A DNA stretch of 64,000 nt from Planctomycetota bacterium (GCA_020849795.1 JADZFR010000044.1:1-64000), one strand, 5' to 3'; shown: positions 28,398 through 38,864, counted from the first letter of the stretch. Numbers and translations are program-made. Notes: generated from the sequence alone by a model not told the origin.

Positions 28398-28428
28398 AAA
28401 GAGGGCCGACCCCACATCGGCCCTCTTT
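28398..28428. terminator. Bidirectional terminator between the GEVED gene region and metH
   Basis: AAAGAGGGCCGA / TCGGCCCTCTTT is a perfect 12-bp stem with a 7-nt loop, with A-runs on one side and T-runs on the other, so it can work in both directions. It lies 22 bp beyond the metH stop. Confidence 0.85.
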
Positions 28429-28449
28429 GCATTCTTGAAGAGTCTGCGA

Positions 28450-31400
28450 TTACGGCGAGACGGCTGTCGCGCGGGGTTCGTAGCCGAGGTTGGCACTCAG
28501 CCACTTCTGAGCTTCGTCCAGCGTGATGCCTTTGCGCTGCGCGTAGTCTTCAGCCTGGTCGAGCCCGAGTTTGCCGACACCGAAATACTTCGCCTGCGGG
28601 TGGGCAAAGTACAAACCGCTGACCGCCGCCGTCGGGTGCATCGCAAAGTGCTCGGTCAGTGTCACGCCCGTCGCCCGCGTTGCATCCAGCAGCGCGAACA
28701 ATGTTGCCTTCTCGCTGTGGTCGGGGCACGCGGGATAGCCGGGCGCGGGCCGAATGCCACGATACTTCTCGGCGATCATCTCATCGTTGCCCAGCGCCTC
28801 GTCGGGCGCGTAGGCCCAGAACTCTTTGCGCACACGCTCGTGCAGCCGCTCGGCAAACGCCTCGGCCAGCCTGTCGGCCAGAGCCTTGACCATGATGGCG
28901 TGGTAGTCGTCGTGGTCGGCCTGGTACTTGGCGACCAGCTCGTCTACGCCGATGCCGGCGGTCACGCAGAAGCCGCCAACCCAGTCCGGGGTACCTCGCG
29001 GCGCGATGTAGTCCGCCAGCGCCGTGTTGGGCATGCCCGAGCCGCGGCGGATCTGCTGGCGCAGTGTTCGGAAGACGGCCACGGGTTCGCGGCGCGACTC
29101 GTCGGCGTAGACCTCAATGTCGTCGCCCTTGCTGTTCGCGGGCCACATGCCGATGACGCCGCGCGCCCGCAGCTGCCGGCCCTGGACGATTTGATCGAGC
29201 AGCCGGTTGGCATCATCGAACAGCGCTTTGGCTTGTTTGCCCACTACTTTGTCGCGCAGGATGGCCGGGTACTTGCCCGCCATTTCCCACGCCTGGAAGA
29301 AGGGTGACCAGTCGATGCGTTCACGCAGCTCGGCCAGCGGGTAGTCATCAAACTCGTGGGTGCCTGGCATGCGCGGCGCCGTGATGTTGCCTGCAAACTC
29401 GGCGCGCAAAGCGTTAGCGCGTGCGTCAGCCAGCGAGATCAGCTTGTGCGCCTCGGCGCTGCCCTGGTGCTTGTCACGGATACGGGCGTAGTCGGCGCGG
29501 GTATCGGAGATGAACTTCTCGTGCATGTCGCGCGAGCGCAGGCTGCTGACCACGCCCACGCACCTTGACGCGTCAAGAACATGGATCACCGGACCGTCGT
29601 AGGCGGGATCAACCCTGACCGCCGTGTGCAGGCGGCTTGTTGTGGCGCCGCCGATCAGCAGCGGCAGTTTCATGCCCACGCGCTGCATTTCGCGCGCTGC
29701 GTGCACCATTTCGTCGAGGCTGGGCGTGATCAATCCACTCAGCCCGATCATGTCGGCGTGGTGTTCGCGCGCCGCCGCCAGAATCTTGTCCGCGGGCACC
29801 ATCACGCCCAGGTCGATGACCTCATAGCCGTTACAGCCAAGCACAACGCCGACGATATTCTTGCCAATGTCGTGCACGTCGCCCTTGACCGTGGCCATGA
29901 CGATGCGCCCCTTGCTTTCGCGCTTGCCGGCGTTTTCTGCCTCGATGAAAGGCACCAGGTGCGCGACGGCCTTTTTCATTACCCGAGCTGACTTCACGAC
30001 CTGCGGCAGAAACATCTTGCCGCTTCCGAACAGGTCGCCGACGACGTTCATGCCGTCCATCAGCGGGCCCTCGATCACCTCAATCGGCCGCGCGTACTTG
30101 CCCCGCGCCTCTTCGGTGTCTTCGACGACGAACTTGTCCATCCCATGCACCAGCGCGTAAATCAGCCGCTCGCGCACGTCGGTCTCGCGCCAGGCCAGGT
30201 CTTCATCGCGCGACTGCTTTTTGCCCTTGAAGCCTTCCGCAAATTCGACCAGCCGTTCGGTCGCGCCCGGGTCGCGGTTGAACAGCACGTCTTCGATCAG
30301 TTTCAGCAAGTCCTTCGAGACGTCGGCATACACCGCCAGTTGACCGGCGTTGACAATGCCCATGTCCATGCCGGCCTGGATCGCGTGATACAGAAACACG
30401 CTGTGCATGGCTTCGCGCACCGGCTCGTTGCCGCGAAAGCTGAACGACAGGTTGCTCACGCCGCCCGAAACTCTTGCGTGCGGGCATTCGGCCTTGATCT
30501 GCCGGACGGCTTCGATGTACGCCAGCGCGTATTCGTTGTGTTCGTCGATGCCCGTGCCCACGGCAAAGATGTTGGGGTCAAAGATGATGTCGTGGGCCGG
30601 GATGCCGTGGGCCGTCAGCAACGCGTACGCGCGCTTGCAGATGCTGACTTTGCGCGCCACCGTGTCGGCCTGGCCTTGTTCGTCAAATGCCATCACGACC
30701 ATCGCAGCGCCGTAATCGCGGCAGATGCCCGCCTGACGAAGGAACTCGGCTTCGCCTTCCTTCATCGAGATTGAGTTGACGATGCACTTGCCCTGCACGC
30801 ATTTCAGGCCGGTCTCAATCACGTGGAACTTGCTGCTATCGAGCATGAACGGCACGCGCGCGATGTCGGGCTCGGCGGCAGCCAAGTTCAGGAAACGCTT
30901 CATGGCATCGGCCGAATCGAGCATCCCCTCGTCCATGTTGATGTCGATGACCTGCGCGCCGCTTTCCACCTGCTGGCGCGCGACGTTCAGCGCTTCGTGA
31001 TAGTCGCCGGCTTTGATCAGCTTTTCGAAGCGCTTGCTGCCGGTCACGTTGGTACGCTCGCCGATGTTGCAGAACAAACTGCCCGGGCCGATCACGAAGG
31101 GTTCCATGCCACTCAGGTGCAGGCGCATGTCGGGCTCGCGCGGGACACGTGGCTCGACATCCCGAACTGCTTGGGCAATCGCGCGCACGTGGTCGGGTGT
31201 GGTGCCGCAGCAGCCGCCGACAATGTTGACGTACCCGCGCCGCGCAAAGTCGCCGATGATGTCGGCCATGTACTCGGGCGTGTCGTCGTAGCCGCCCATG
31301 GCGTTGGGCAAGCCGGCGTTGGGGTAGATGCTGGTAAATGTACTCGCGCGATTGCTGATGCTCTCAATGTGCTCGCGCAGGTCTTCGGCGCCCAGCGCGC

Positions 31401-32121
31401 AATTCAGCCCGATACTCAGGGCGCCGGCGTGCTCGACACTGTAAAGAAAGGCCTCGGCCGTCTGGCCGCTAAGTGTGCGGCCGGATTTGTCGGTAATCGT
31501 GCCGCTGACCATCACGGGCAGGCGCTTGCCGGTTTCGCGGAAGAGGCGGCGTATCGCGTAGATGGCGGCTTTGCCGTTCAGCGTGTCGAAGATTGTCTCA
31601 ACCAGCAGGATGTCGGCGCCGCCGTCGGCCAACCCGCGCGCGCAGTCGTAGTACGCCGCCGCCAGCTCGTCAAAGCTCACCTTGCGCCAGCCGGGGTCGT
31701 TTACATCGGGGCTGATGCTGGCGGTGACGTTCGTGGGGCCAAGCGCGCCGGCGACAAAGCGCGGCTTGTCGGTGAACGCCGAAACCGCCTGGCGCGCAAG
31801 TTTGGCAGCCTCGCGGTTGATTTCGTAGGCCAGTTCTTCCAAGCCGTAGTCGCGCTGGCTGAAAGCGTTGGCGTTGAATGTATTGGTCTCAATGATGTCT
31901 GCGCCGGCTTGCAGATACTGGGTGTGGATGTCGCGAATGATTTGTGGCGCGGTCAGGCACAGCAGGTCGTTGTTGCCCTGCAACGGCGAGCCGTGTTTCT
32001 TGAAGCGCTCGCCACGAAAGTCGCCCTCGTCCAGCATGTAACGCTGGATCATCGTGCCCATGGCGCCATCAAGCACCAGGATGCGCCGCTTGAGCAGTTC
32101 CGTTAGCTGCGCCTCAACCAT
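28450..32121 (-). CDS. metH: Cobalamin-dependent methionine synthase
   Basis: 1223 residues, the full four-module length. It transfers a methyl group from 5-methyltetrahydrofolate to homocysteine through methylcobalamin. The homocysteine module (~1-330) has [12 protein letters not shown] at the start and the zinc cysteines in NCALG and [10 protein letters not shown]. The pterin-binding module (~345-620) includes [14 protein letters not shown] and MDEGMLDS. The cap and B12-binding module (~640-880) includes [13 protein letters not shown], with the cobalt-ligating His near residue 750. The C-terminal AdoMet-binding reactivation module (~900-1200) ends with the [12 protein letters not shown] and [15 protein letters not shown] motifs. 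A TATGCT element lies 6 nt before the ATG. No B12 riboswitch can be seen in the 42-bp gap to the upstream gene. Confidence 0.97.
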   Translation of the reverse strand: MVEAQLTELLKRRILVLDGAMGTMIQRYMLDEGDFRGERFKKHGSPLQGNNDLLCLTAPQIIRDIHTQYLQAGADIIETNTFNANAFSQRDYGLEELAYEINREAAKLARQAVSAFTDKPRFVAGALGPTNVTASISPDVNDPGWRKVSFDELAAAYYDCARGLADGGADILLVETIFDTLNGKAAIYAIRRLFRETGKRLPVMVSGTITDKSGRTLSGQTAEAFLYSVEHAGALSIGLNCALGAEDLREHIESISNRASTFTSIYPNAGLPNAMGGYDDTPEYMADIIGDFARRGYVNIVGGCCGTTPDHVRAIAQAVRDVEPRVPREPDMRLHLSGMEPFVIGPGSLFCNIGERTNVTGSKRFEKLIKAGDYHEALNVARQQVESGAQVIDINMDEGMLDSADAMKRFLNLAAAEPDIARVPFMLDSSKFHVIETGLKCVQGKCIVNSISMKEGEAEFLRQAGICRDYGAAMVVMAFDEQGQADTVARKVSICKRAYALLTAHGIPAHDIIFDPNIFAVGTGIDEHNEYALAYIEAVRQIKAECPHARVSGGVSNLSFSFRGNEPVREAMHSVFLYHAIQAGMDMGIVNAGQLAVYADVSKDLLKLIEDVLFNRDPGATERLVEFAEGFKGKKQSRDEDLAWRETDVRERLIYALVHGMDKFVVEDTEEARGKYARPIEVIEGPLMDGMNVVGDLFGSGKMFLPQVVKSARVMKKAVAHLVPFIEAENAGKRESKGRIVMATVKGDVHDIGKNIVGVVLGCNGYEVIDLGVMVPADKILAAAREHHADMIGLSGLITPSLDEMVHAAREMQRVGMKLPLLIGGATTSRLHTAVRVDPAYDGPVIHVLDASRCVGVVSSLRSRDMHEKFISDTRADYARIRDKHQGSAEAHKLISLADARANALRAEFAGNITAPRMPGTHEFDDYPLAELRERIDWSPFFQAWEMAGKYPAILRDKVVGKQAKALFDDANRLLDQIVQGRQLRARGVIGMWPANSKGDDIEVYADESRREPVAVFRTLRQQIRRGSGMPNTALADYIAPRGTPDWVGGFCVTAGIGVDELVAKYQADHDDYHAIMVKALADRLAEAFAERLHERVRKEFWAYAPDEALGNDEMIAEKYRGIRPAPGYPACPDHSEKATLFALLDATRATGVTLTEHFAMHPTAAVSGLYFAHPQAKYFGVGKLGLDQAEDYAQRKGITLDEAQKWLSANLGYEPRATAVSP

Positions 32122-32127
32122 GCCCGC

Positions 32128-32133
32128 AGCATA
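32128..32133 (-). promoter_or_regulatory. Candidate -10 element of metH, leaderless arrangement
   Basis: Minus strand TATGCT, then GCGGGC (6 nt), then ATG 32121. Transcription would start at or next to the start codon. Confidence 0.45.
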
Positions 32134-32163
32134 GCAGCGGCGTATCGCAACGGTACGGAGTGG

Positions 32164-33867
32164 TCAGGCTGTGCGTCGCCTGCGGCGGGACCATGCCAGA
32201 AGTGCCAGAAGTGCCAGCGGCATCGTCGAGCCTGCGGCAACACAGCCGCCGCCGTCACTGCCGCCACTGCCGCCGCCGCCGCCCCCACCGCCGCCTGTCG
32301 AAACGATGACAGCCGCAGACGTTGCCGGGGTAAGTCCGCCGCTATGCGTGAACTCAATCGTGTACGTACCAGCCGTGTCGATGCCCAGGTTCGTGAATGC
32401 TGCCACGCCGTTCACGACGTTGACCACGTTCGCCCCGACAAACAATGCGGTCACTGGCCCCGACACGATCGCCGCGCTGACAGTCGTGCCGTTCTGCGGC
32501 ACGAGCACACCACTGGCGTCGTGCACCTCAACCACCGGCTGTGGCGAAAACGCCGCGCTTGGCGCTGCGCCGCCCGGCTGCGTGGCAATGAACAGGCGGT
32601 CGGCGGGGCCGGGGCCGCCGCCTGTGATGTTGAACGTGTTCGAGACCGCCTGGGGCAACGCACCCGACGTGAACGTCAGCGTGTAGCCCGTGCCCGCCAG
32701 GTCGATACCGAGGTTCGTGAACACCGCGACGCCCCCTGAGGCTGCTACCATCGCCGTGCCGAGTATCGCGGCTCCGCTTGTACCAGTGCCGCTGGTGATG
32801 GTCGCAGTCACGTTGGCCGTGTAGTTCGTGTCCACGTTGCCGCTGCCGTCGCGCGCCTCAAGCACCGGCTGCGCCGAAAGGGTGCCACCCGCCGTGCCGT
32901 TGCCCGGCTGTGTGGTGATCACGAGTTGCGTGGCTGCGGGCACGCTGGCAACCGCATCGCCGATCACCACGATGTTGTATGGGTTTTCGTCACTGTCGTT
33001 GTTGTTAATGATGAAGCCTAGCCCGAACGGCTGGCCGGACGTGGTTGGCGTAATGCTGACCTGAAAGGTCGTGCTGCCTGTCGTTGCGGGGACCGGCGTG
33101 GTCGGCTGCAACGCGACGTTGGCGGCGCAGTTCACAATCGAAAGCGTAATGATCTCTACCAGCGGGCTGCCGGTCAGGTTCAGTGCCGTGCTGCCGGTGT
33201 TGAGGATCGTGTAAGTGAGCGTAAACGGCGTGCCAGCCAGCCGGTTGCCTGTGTCATCCTGCGAGCCCGCGGCGATGGAAAGGCTGTTGCGCTGCACATC
33301 CATCTCGGCGGTGCTGGGCGCGGCGATAGTCTGGTCGTTGCCGGTGATGGGAAGCGGCGTTGTCGGCGACAGAATGCCGGTTGTGACAATGCTGGTCAGG
33401 CTGAGCTGGTAGATGCGGCCCACGGTAGAGGTGCCCACACCTGCCACGTCAATCGCCACAAAATAGGGCCATGGCGATGGCAGCGTAGACAATGTCGGCA
33501 GCGTTTCATTGAAACCGCTGAACACCACGGGAAAAGACGGGTTGTTTACAGTTGCGACAATGGTGTCGCCGGCGTCGATGGACAGGTTGAAGGGATACGC
33601 GTCACGCACCAGCCTGATGCGCACCGTGTCGGCAGTGACCGCCGGGTTGGTGGTATTGGCGTTGGCGATGGTGCAGGCCGTAAAGCTGATCGGCGTTGAG
33701 CCCAGAACCTGCACCGGTGCGAACGCAAACGCCGTGTAATCCGTGCGGCCCTGCGCGACACTGTTCGCCGGGATCTGCGGCGTGCCGTACACGCCCACCA
33801 CGTTTTGCGCGAACACCGGGGCCGCGCTTGCGGCCAGCAACATCGCCACCATCAGTTGGAATCGCAT
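32164..33867 (-). CDS. Surface protein with repeated beta-sandwich domains and sorting tail
   Basis: 567 residues. I start at ATG 33867, where GGAG lies 7 nt upstream and a signal peptide begins (MRFQLMVAMLLAASAAPVFA). Residues ~20-190 and ~195-315 are beta-rich, the second resembling choice-of-anchor-D/ASH repeats (TYTILNTGSTALNLTGSPL, FIINNNDSDENPYNI). Two ~100-residue Ig/Big-like repeats follow (~320-420 and ~425-515), recognisable by LVITTQPG / LFIATQPG and the shared AVFTNLGID / AAFTNLGID. The tail is Gly-rich with GGSDGGGCVAAG, a hydrophobic helix (MPLALLALLAWS) and RRRRRTA, the sorting signal shared with four other proteins here. It is probably an adhesive or structural envelope protein. 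It lies 42 bp upstream of metH on the same strand. Confidence 0.8.
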   Translation of the reverse strand: MRFQLMVAMLLAASAAPVFAQNVVGVYGTPQIPANSVAQGRTDYTAFAFAPVQVLGSTPISFTACTIANANTTNPAVTADTVRIRLVRDAYPFNLSIDAGDTIVATVNNPSFPVVFSGFNETLPTLSTLPSPWPYFVAIDVAGVGTSTVGRIYQLSLTSIVTTGILSPTTPLPITGNDQTIAAPSTAEMDVQRNSLSIAAGSQDDTGNRLAGTPFTLTYTILNTGSTALNLTGSPLVEIITLSIVNCAANVALQPTTPVPATTGSTTFQVSITPTTSGQPFGLGFIINNNDSDENPYNIVVIGDAVASVPAATQLVITTQPGNGTAGGTLSAQPVLEARDGSGNVDTNYTANVTATITSGTGTSGAAILGTAMVAASGGVAVFTNLGIDLAGTGYTLTFTSGALPQAVSNTFNITGGGPGPADRLFIATQPGGAAPSAAFSPQPVVEVHDASGVLVPQNGTTVSAAIVSGPVTALFVGANVVNVVNGVAAFTNLGIDTAGTYTIEFTHSGGLTPATSAAVIVSTGGGGGGGGGSGGSDGGGCVAAGSTMPLALLALLAWSRRRRRTA

Positions 33868-33997
33868 CGCCGTCTCCGAAGATTGCAGTGATACGAGTCT
33901 CCCAGCCGACGGGCCGATGTCAATCTTGAACATGCATGCTCAGGCCCTTGAGCACGCAGCGCCATTGAGGCTGAATCGCAGCACAGAAAGGCCAAGC

Positions 33998-34732
33998 ATG
34001 AGCATCAATGTCCATGAGATCGGCGGGTTGAATACGCGAGTGGTTGACGCCCTGCCGAAAGGCGCCAAGCCATCGCTGGCTGTGATCCTGTGCCACGGTT
34101 TCGGTGCGCCGGGGACTGACCTGGTCGGGCTGGGTGCCGAGATGCTGGAGGCTTCCGCGGTACTTGCGGCGGGCACCCGCTTCTATTTTCCGGAGGCGCC
34201 GCTTTCGCTTGATCGCTACGGCATGTGGGGCGGGCGCGCGTGGTGGCTGATCGACTTTGAGGCCATCCAGCGCGCCATGGACGAGGGCGGTTTTCGGCAG
34301 CGCGCCCGCAACGAGCGCCCCGACGGGATGCTTGAGGCGCGCGCCGCGCTGCTGGCGATGATCGAGGCCGTGAAATCCCAGACCGGCTTGCCCACGTCGC
34401 GCATCGCGCTGGGCGGTTTCAGCCAAGGCAGCTTTCTGACCGTGGACGTGGCAACGCAGCTTGCAGAAACGCCGGCGGCGCTGATCGCGTGGTCCGGCAC
34501 ACTCATGAATGAAGACGAGTGGCGCAAACTCGCACCGCGCCACGCCGGGCTGAAGGTCGTGCAATCCCACGGCCGGCAGGATCCGCTGCTGCCCTACGAA
34601 TGGGCCGAACACCTGCGCGACTTCATGCAGCAAAGCGGCTGGCAGGTTGAGTGGCTGCCATTCGACGGCCCGCACACGATCAGCCCCGACGGCCTGCGCG
34701 CGACGGTTAAGGTGCTTGAGGGGCTGGTGTAG
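33998..34732 (+). CDS. Alpha/beta-hydrolase of the phospholipase/carboxylesterase family
   Basis: 244 residues. The fold and motifs match the small carboxylesterase/acyl-protein thioesterase family: oxyanion segment LCHGFGAPGTDL near residue 32, nucleophile elbow GGFSQGS near 146 (Ser), acid in SHGRQDPLLPYE near 196 (Asp) and the catalytic His in DGPHTIS near 227. It should hydrolyse short-chain esters or thioesters in the cytoplasm, as no signal peptide is present. ATG 33998 follows AGAAAGG at a proper distance; the frame upstream has no homology. It converges with trmO with only 3 nt between the stops. The native substrate is unknown. Confidence 0.85.
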   Translation: MSINVHEIGGLNTRVVDALPKGAKPSLAVILCHGFGAPGTDLVGLGAEMLEASAVLAAGTRFYFPEAPLSLDRYGMWGGRAWWLIDFEAIQRAMDEGGFRQRARNERPDGMLEARAALLAMIEAVKSQTGLPTSRIALGGFSQGSFLTVDVATQLAETPAALIAWSGTLMNEDEWRKLAPRHAGLKVVQSHGRQDPLLPYEWAEHLRDFMQQSGWQVEWLPFDGPHTISPDGLRATVKVLEGLV

Positions 34733-34735
34733 CGC

Positions 34736-35284
34736 TCACTCACAGCGGTCGGGGGCGTCCGGCGCCTGGCCGATTTCTTCAAGCCAACCTTCCCGCGCAT
34801 CCGGAAACGCGTCGGCGTAGGGCACGTACGGCTTGATATCGAGCACGGGCGTGCCGTCCAGCAGGTCAATCCCGTGCACGTGCAGCGTGCGGCCCTCAAC
34901 CCGGGTGAGCTTCAGCGCTGAAATCACGATCGGGTTGGGACGGTGCGGGCTTCGGGTCGCGAACAAGCCGCGCCGCACTTTTGGCCCGCGCGGCGGAATC
35001 ACCGTCGGCTGCCAGCTTTCGTTCAGGTGACACCAGGCGATCACCCAAACGTACTCGAAGCCGGACAGGTCTTTCAGCGCCTGCTCAAAGTTGTGGCCTG
35101 GCAGCAGTTCGATGGTCGCGTCCACAGCAGCGTCGGCCAGCGTCTGCTCGGTGACGGTAGGCTGGCGCGGTGTGCCAAAGCGCTCTTTATAGGGCGAGCG
35201 AACATAGCCGATCACGCGCGCCGTAACGTGCAGCGGCTGTTCCGCGCCTGACGTGTGATCCTGCGGCGGCTTCTTTCGCTTCAT
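34736..35284 (-). CDS. trmO: tRNA (N6-threonylcarbamoyladenosine37-N6)-methyltransferase, TsaA/TrmO family
   Basis: 182 residues. TrmO uses S-adenosylmethionine to methylate t6A at position 37 of certain tRNAs. The family hallmarks are clear: IGYVRSPYKERFGTPRQP near residue 25, the SAM-binding FATRSPHRPNPI near 112 and LDGTPVLDIKPYVPYAD near 145. The start is ATG 35284 (MKRKKPP), which sits 6 nt after TATTCT; the longer frame would run into that element. The gene lies downstream of a lipoprotein gene on the same strand, separated by a terminator hairpin, so it is probably transcribed on its own. Confidence 0.92.
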   Translation of the reverse strand: MKRKKPPQDHTSGAEQPLHVTARVIGYVRSPYKERFGTPRQPTVTEQTLADAAVDATIELLPGHNFEQALKDLSGFEYVWVIAWCHLNESWQPTVIPPRGPKVRRGLFATRSPHRPNPIVISALKLTRVEGRTLHVHGIDLLDGTPVLDIKPYVPYADAFPDAREGWLEEIGQAPDAPDRCE

Positions 35285-35290
35285 GGCCGC

Positions 35291-35296
35291 AGAATA
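35291..35296 (-). promoter_or_regulatory. Candidate -10 element of trmO, leaderless arrangement
   Basis: Minus strand TATTCT, 6 nt (GCGGCC), then ATG 35284. It lies just downstream of the terminator of the preceding gene. Confidence 0.45.
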
Positions 35297-35300
35297 GCAA

Positions 35301-35328
35301 AAGGCCGCCGGCAATTGCCGACGGCCTT
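35301..35328 (-). terminator. Terminator of the 197-residue lipoprotein gene
   Basis: AAGGCCGCCGGCAA / TTGCCGACGGCCTT is a 28-bp near-perfect palindrome with one mismatch. On the minus strand it is followed by TTTTGC. It begins 17 bp after the lipoprotein stop. Confidence 0.75.
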
Positions 35329-35344
35329 GAGGTTTGTCCGAGAT

Positions 35345-35938
35345 CTACTTACGCACGCCGGTCTGGATGCTGCTCCATTCGTCCACGTACCACTTGCCGC
35401 CATCGGACCTGAGCGTGATCGGCGAGGCGTTGTCCTTACCGCTGCTCCAGACGAAGTACTTCAGTTCGGTGCTGGAATTCTCGCGCGTCTCTTTGATCTC
35501 GATCACGATCGCTTCGGCGTTCGCCATTTTGTAGTCGGTAGGCTTGCCGCCGGTGTAGCTGCGCGCGCGTTCCGGGTTGTCGCGGATGCGTCGCATGCCC
35601 TCAGATGCGGCCTGGCTGGGCTTGACGCCGGTCGGACCCTTCGGGTCGGACCACTGGTCGTTCTTGCGGCTCAGGTAGGCCGCGGCCGCGTAACCCGCCG
35701 TCTCGTCTTCCTCAATCAGCAGCAGCGCGTTGAAAAACAGCAGCAGCGTTTCGTCGGCGTCGGTGCCTTCTTTATCGTACGCCGCTTTGATGTCAGCCGC
35801 GCTGTGCACTCGCGCCCGCTCAATGGTGCGCTTGGTGGCGTCGTTCCTGACATCCTCTTTGATTTTGCGAGTGCTTTCACATGCGGTGACGAGCACGGCC
35901 AATGCGATTACAGCGAACATTCCTGTACGGGCGATCAT
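35345..35938 (-). CDS. Lipoprotein of unknown function
   Basis: 197 residues. ATG 35938 has GGAGAG 3-7 nt upstream. The signal sequence MIARTGMFAVIALAVLVTAC ends in a lipobox with Cys20. The mature part begins with a charged helix (STRKIKEDVRNDATKRTIER), continues with a helical section carrying FFNALLLIEEDE, and ends in a beta-rich region (YFVWSSGKDNASPITLRSDG, KWYVDEW) that resembles small NTF2-like or DUF4878-like folds, though I cannot assign a family. It is transcribed alone, bounded by a terminator. Confidence 0.7.
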   Translation of the reverse strand: MIARTGMFAVIALAVLVTACESTRKIKEDVRNDATKRTIERARVHSAADIKAAYDKEGTDADETLLLFFNALLLIEEDETAGYAAAAYLSRKNDQWSDPKGPTGVKPSQAASEGMRRIRDNPERARSYTGGKPTDYKMANAEAIVIEIKETRENSSTELKYFVWSSGKDNASPITLRSDGGKWYVDEWSSIQTGVRK

Positions 35939-36109
35939 GGGCTCTCCGTTGTGGTTATCGAATCTTGCCCGCGATTAGCTTTTGTCCGCGTCATTGCCAA
36001 CTACATTCTCTCGGTGGGCATGCAAGGCTCTGCTTTCCGCCGGTACCCGCAGGCTGCAAGTGGCGCGTTGCCGCCCATGTCCTACAATCCGGCCGGAGAA
36101 TGAGTCGCA

Positions 36110-38860
36110 ATGGACAGCCAGAACCTTCCTTATGTTGAGGCGCTCTTTGAGGATTACCTCAAGGACCCCGATTCTGTGCCCGCCCGCTGGCGCGAGTTCT
36201 TTGCCTCGAACAATGGCGATGGCGCAGTCACCCTGCGCCCATCGTTCAAGCCGCGCAGCATTTTCAACCCGGCCGCGCCGTCAGCCACCGCCGCGGCAAG
36301 CAGCGGGGCATACGCGGCAGCCGTGTTACAGGAAAAGGTGGACCGCCTGATTCGCGTGTACCGTGTGCGCGGCCACCGCCTTGCGCATGTGGACCCGCTG
36401 GGCCGCCCGCTGCCGCGCATTCGCGAGCTCGAGCTGGAATCGCTGGGCCTGCGTGAAGAGGACCTCGACAAGCCCGTGGTCTGCACGACTATCCCCTTTC
36501 CGGGCCTCGACACCCCGCGCAAAGTGCTTGAGCACTTGCAGGCGACCTACTGCCGCAGCATCGGCGTGCAGTTCATGCATATTGACGAGCTGGATGTAAC
36601 CGGCTGGATCAGCCAGCGCGTCGAAAGCACGCGCAACCACACCGAGCTTTCCAGGGCCGAGAAGATTCGCATCTTCCGGCGCTTGAACGACGCGGTCACG
36701 TTCGAGAAGTTTCTGCAGACCAAGTACATCGGCAGCAAGTCGTTCAGCCTGGAAGGCGCCGAAAGCCTGATCCCGCTGCTTGACCTCGCCATCGAACGCG
36801 GCGCCGAGCAGGGGCTGGACGAAATCGTGATTGCGATGGCACACCGCGGCCGCCTGAACGTGCTTGCCAACATTATGGGCAAGACGCCGCGCCAGATTTT
36901 CGCCGAGTTCGAGGATTTTGAAACCGACAACGAACACGGCGACGTGAAGTACCACATGGGCTACAGCAACGACTGGGTCGCCGAAAACGGCCGCACGGTG
37001 CACCTGGGACTGTGCTTCAACCCCAGCCACCTTGAGTTCATCAACCCGATTGCGCTGGGCCGCGTGCGTGCCAAGCAAGACCGCGTGGGCGACACCGCGC
37101 GCCGCCGCGGTGCGGCCCTGCTTATCCATGGCGACGCTGCTTTCATCGGCCAGGGTGTTTCGCAGGAAACGCTGAACATCAGCCAGCTTGAGGCCTACCA
37201 CACGGGCGGCGCGATCCACATCGTGCTGAACAACCAGATCGGGTTTACCACCACACCAGAGCAGGGCCGCAGCAGCACCTACGCCACCGACGTTGCCAAG
37301 ATGCTGCAGGTGCCGGTGTTTCACGTGAACGGCGAAGACCCCGAAGCCGTCGCGCACGTCGTGCGCACAGCCATGGACTTCCGCGAAAAGTTCCAGCGCG
37401 ACGTGGTGATCGACATGTACTGCTACCGCTCGCGCGGCCATAACGAAGCCGACGAACCCGCCTTCACGCAGCCGTTGATGTACAAGACGATCCGCGCGCG
37501 GCAGGACGTGCGCGACAGCTACCTCGGTTGCCTGCTGAAATCCGGCGGCATCACCGAGGCCGAGGCCGAGCAGATCACCCAGCACCCAAAGGCGTTCTTC
37601 GATGAAGAACTGCTGGCCGCAAGGCGCCAGAGCCGCATCTTCCGCAAGGACCAGCTCGAAATCGTCTGGCACAGCTACATCGGCGGCGACGAAACACGCG
37701 CCGACGAAGTGAACACCGCCGTCGAGGAGTCCATGCTGTCCGGCTGTCTCAAGCGGCTGGGCCACGTGCCCGATGGCTTCACGCTGCACCCGAAGCTCGA
37801 ACGCTTTGCAGCCGCGCGCCTGGAAATGGCGGCGGGCGACAAACCGCTCGACTGGGGCGCCGCAGAGTCGCTGGCCTACGCCAGCCTTGCCGCGCAGGGC
37901 ACGCGCGTACGACTGACCGGGCAAGACGCCGAGCGCGGCACGTTCACGCACCGCCACGCCACTTGGCACGACCACGAAAACGGCAACACCTGGCGACCGC
38001 TGGAACACGTGGCAGAAGGCCAGGCCAAAGTGTTCATCCGCAACAGCGCGCTCAGCGAAGTGGCTGTGCTGGGTTTCGAGTACGGCTACAGCCTGGACAG
38101 TCCCGACGTGCTGACACTGTGGGAAGCGCAATTCGGCGACTTCGTCAACGTGGCACAGGTGATCATCGACCAGTTCATCGTAAGCGCCGAAGAGAAGTGG
38201 AACCGCCTAAGCGGGCTTACCATGCTGTTGCCGCACGGCATGGAGGGTCAGGGGCCCGAGCACAGCAGCGCGCGGCTCGAACGCTTCTTGAACTTGAGCA
38301 TCGACGACAACATCCAGGTCTGCAACGTGACCACGCCCGCGCAGATTTTTCACCTGTTGCGCAGGCAGGCCCTGCGACGCTGGCGCAAACCGTTGATCGT
38401 GATGTCGCCCAAGAGCCTGCTGCGGCACCCCCAGTGTGTGAGCACTCTGCCTGAGCTTGCGCAGGGCGCGTTCCAGCGCATCCTGTGGGATGACTGGGCC
38501 GAAGCCCCGACACGCGTGCTGATGTGCAGCGGCAAGGTGTACTACGACCTGCACGCCGCGCGCGCCGAGGGCGACCGCAAAGACGTGGCGATTGTGCGCA
38601 TTGAGCAGCTGTACCCGCTGAAAGACGCGCAACTGCACGAGCTGGTGAAACGGTACCCCAACGCGCAACCGGTGTGGGTGCAGGAAGAGCACGAAAACAT
38701 GGGCGCTTGCGTGCACATGCGCTGGCACTGGCACAAGGCGTTCGGCAGCGAGAAGGGCTTGCAGTGGGTCTGCCGACCGATCGCCGCCAGCCCAGCCACA
38801 GGCAGCTCCCGACGCCACAAGAAAGAACAGGCGGAATTGATCGAGCGGGCATTGGCATGA
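36110..38860 (+). CDS. sucA: 2-oxoglutarate dehydrogenase E1 component
   Basis: 916 residues, typical length. It decarboxylates 2-oxoglutarate with thiamine diphosphate and passes the succinyl group to the lipoyl arm of SucB in the TCA cycle. Motifs: the N-terminal YVEALFEDYLKDP E2-interaction helix, IAMAHRGRLNVLANI near residue 243, the ThDP/Mg motif HGDAAFIGQGVSQETLNISQ near 340-360 with LNNQIGF at its end, the second-half RGTFTHRHATWHD near 610 and the C-terminal VWVQEEHENMGA near 855. ATG 36110 has GGAG upstream. A TACAAT at 36083-36088 may be the -10. It is the first gene of sucA-sucB-lpd; the sucB gap is 41 bp and contains a repeat. Confidence 0.96.
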   Translation: MDSQNLPYVEALFEDYLKDPDSVPARWREFFASNNGDGAVTLRPSFKPRSIFNPAAPSATAAASSGAYAAAVLQEKVDRLIRVYRVRGHRLAHVDPLGRPLPRIRELELESLGLREEDLDKPVVCTTIPFPGLDTPRKVLEHLQATYCRSIGVQFMHIDELDVTGWISQRVESTRNHTELSRAEKIRIFRRLNDAVTFEKFLQTKYIGSKSFSLEGAESLIPLLDLAIERGAEQGLDEIVIAMAHRGRLNVLANIMGKTPRQIFAEFEDFETDNEHGDVKYHMGYSNDWVAENGRTVHLGLCFNPSHLEFINPIALGRVRAKQDRVGDTARRRGAALLIHGDAAFIGQGVSQETLNISQLEAYHTGGAIHIVLNNQIGFTTTPEQGRSSTYATDVAKMLQVPVFHVNGEDPEAVAHVVRTAMDFREKFQRDVVIDMYCYRSRGHNEADEPAFTQPLMYKTIRARQDVRDSYLGCLLKSGGITEAEAEQITQHPKAFFDEELLAARRQSRIFRKDQLEIVWHSYIGGDETRADEVNTAVEESMLSGCLKRLGHVPDGFTLHPKLERFAAARLEMAAGDKPLDWGAAESLAYASLAAQGTRVRLTGQDAERGTFTHRHATWHDHENGNTWRPLEHVAEGQAKVFIRNSALSEVAVLGFEYGYSLDSPDVLTLWEAQFGDFVNVAQVIIDQFIVSAEEKWNRLSGLTMLLPHGMEGQGPEHSSARLERFLNLSIDDNIQVCNVTTPAQIFHLLRRQALRRWRKPLIVMSPKSLLRHPQCVSTLPELAQGAFQRILWDDWAEAPTRVLMCSGKVYYDLHAARAEGDRKDVAIVRIEQLYPLKDAQLHELVKRYPNAQPVWVQEEHENMGACVHMRWHWHKAFGSEKGLQWVCRPIAASPATGSSRRHKKEQAELIERALA

Positions 38861-38864
38861 ACAA

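Noticed and set aside
30823..32106. 427-residue frame antisense to metH
   Set aside because: It lies opposite the fully conserved MetH homocysteine and pterin modules and has no recognisable motifs.
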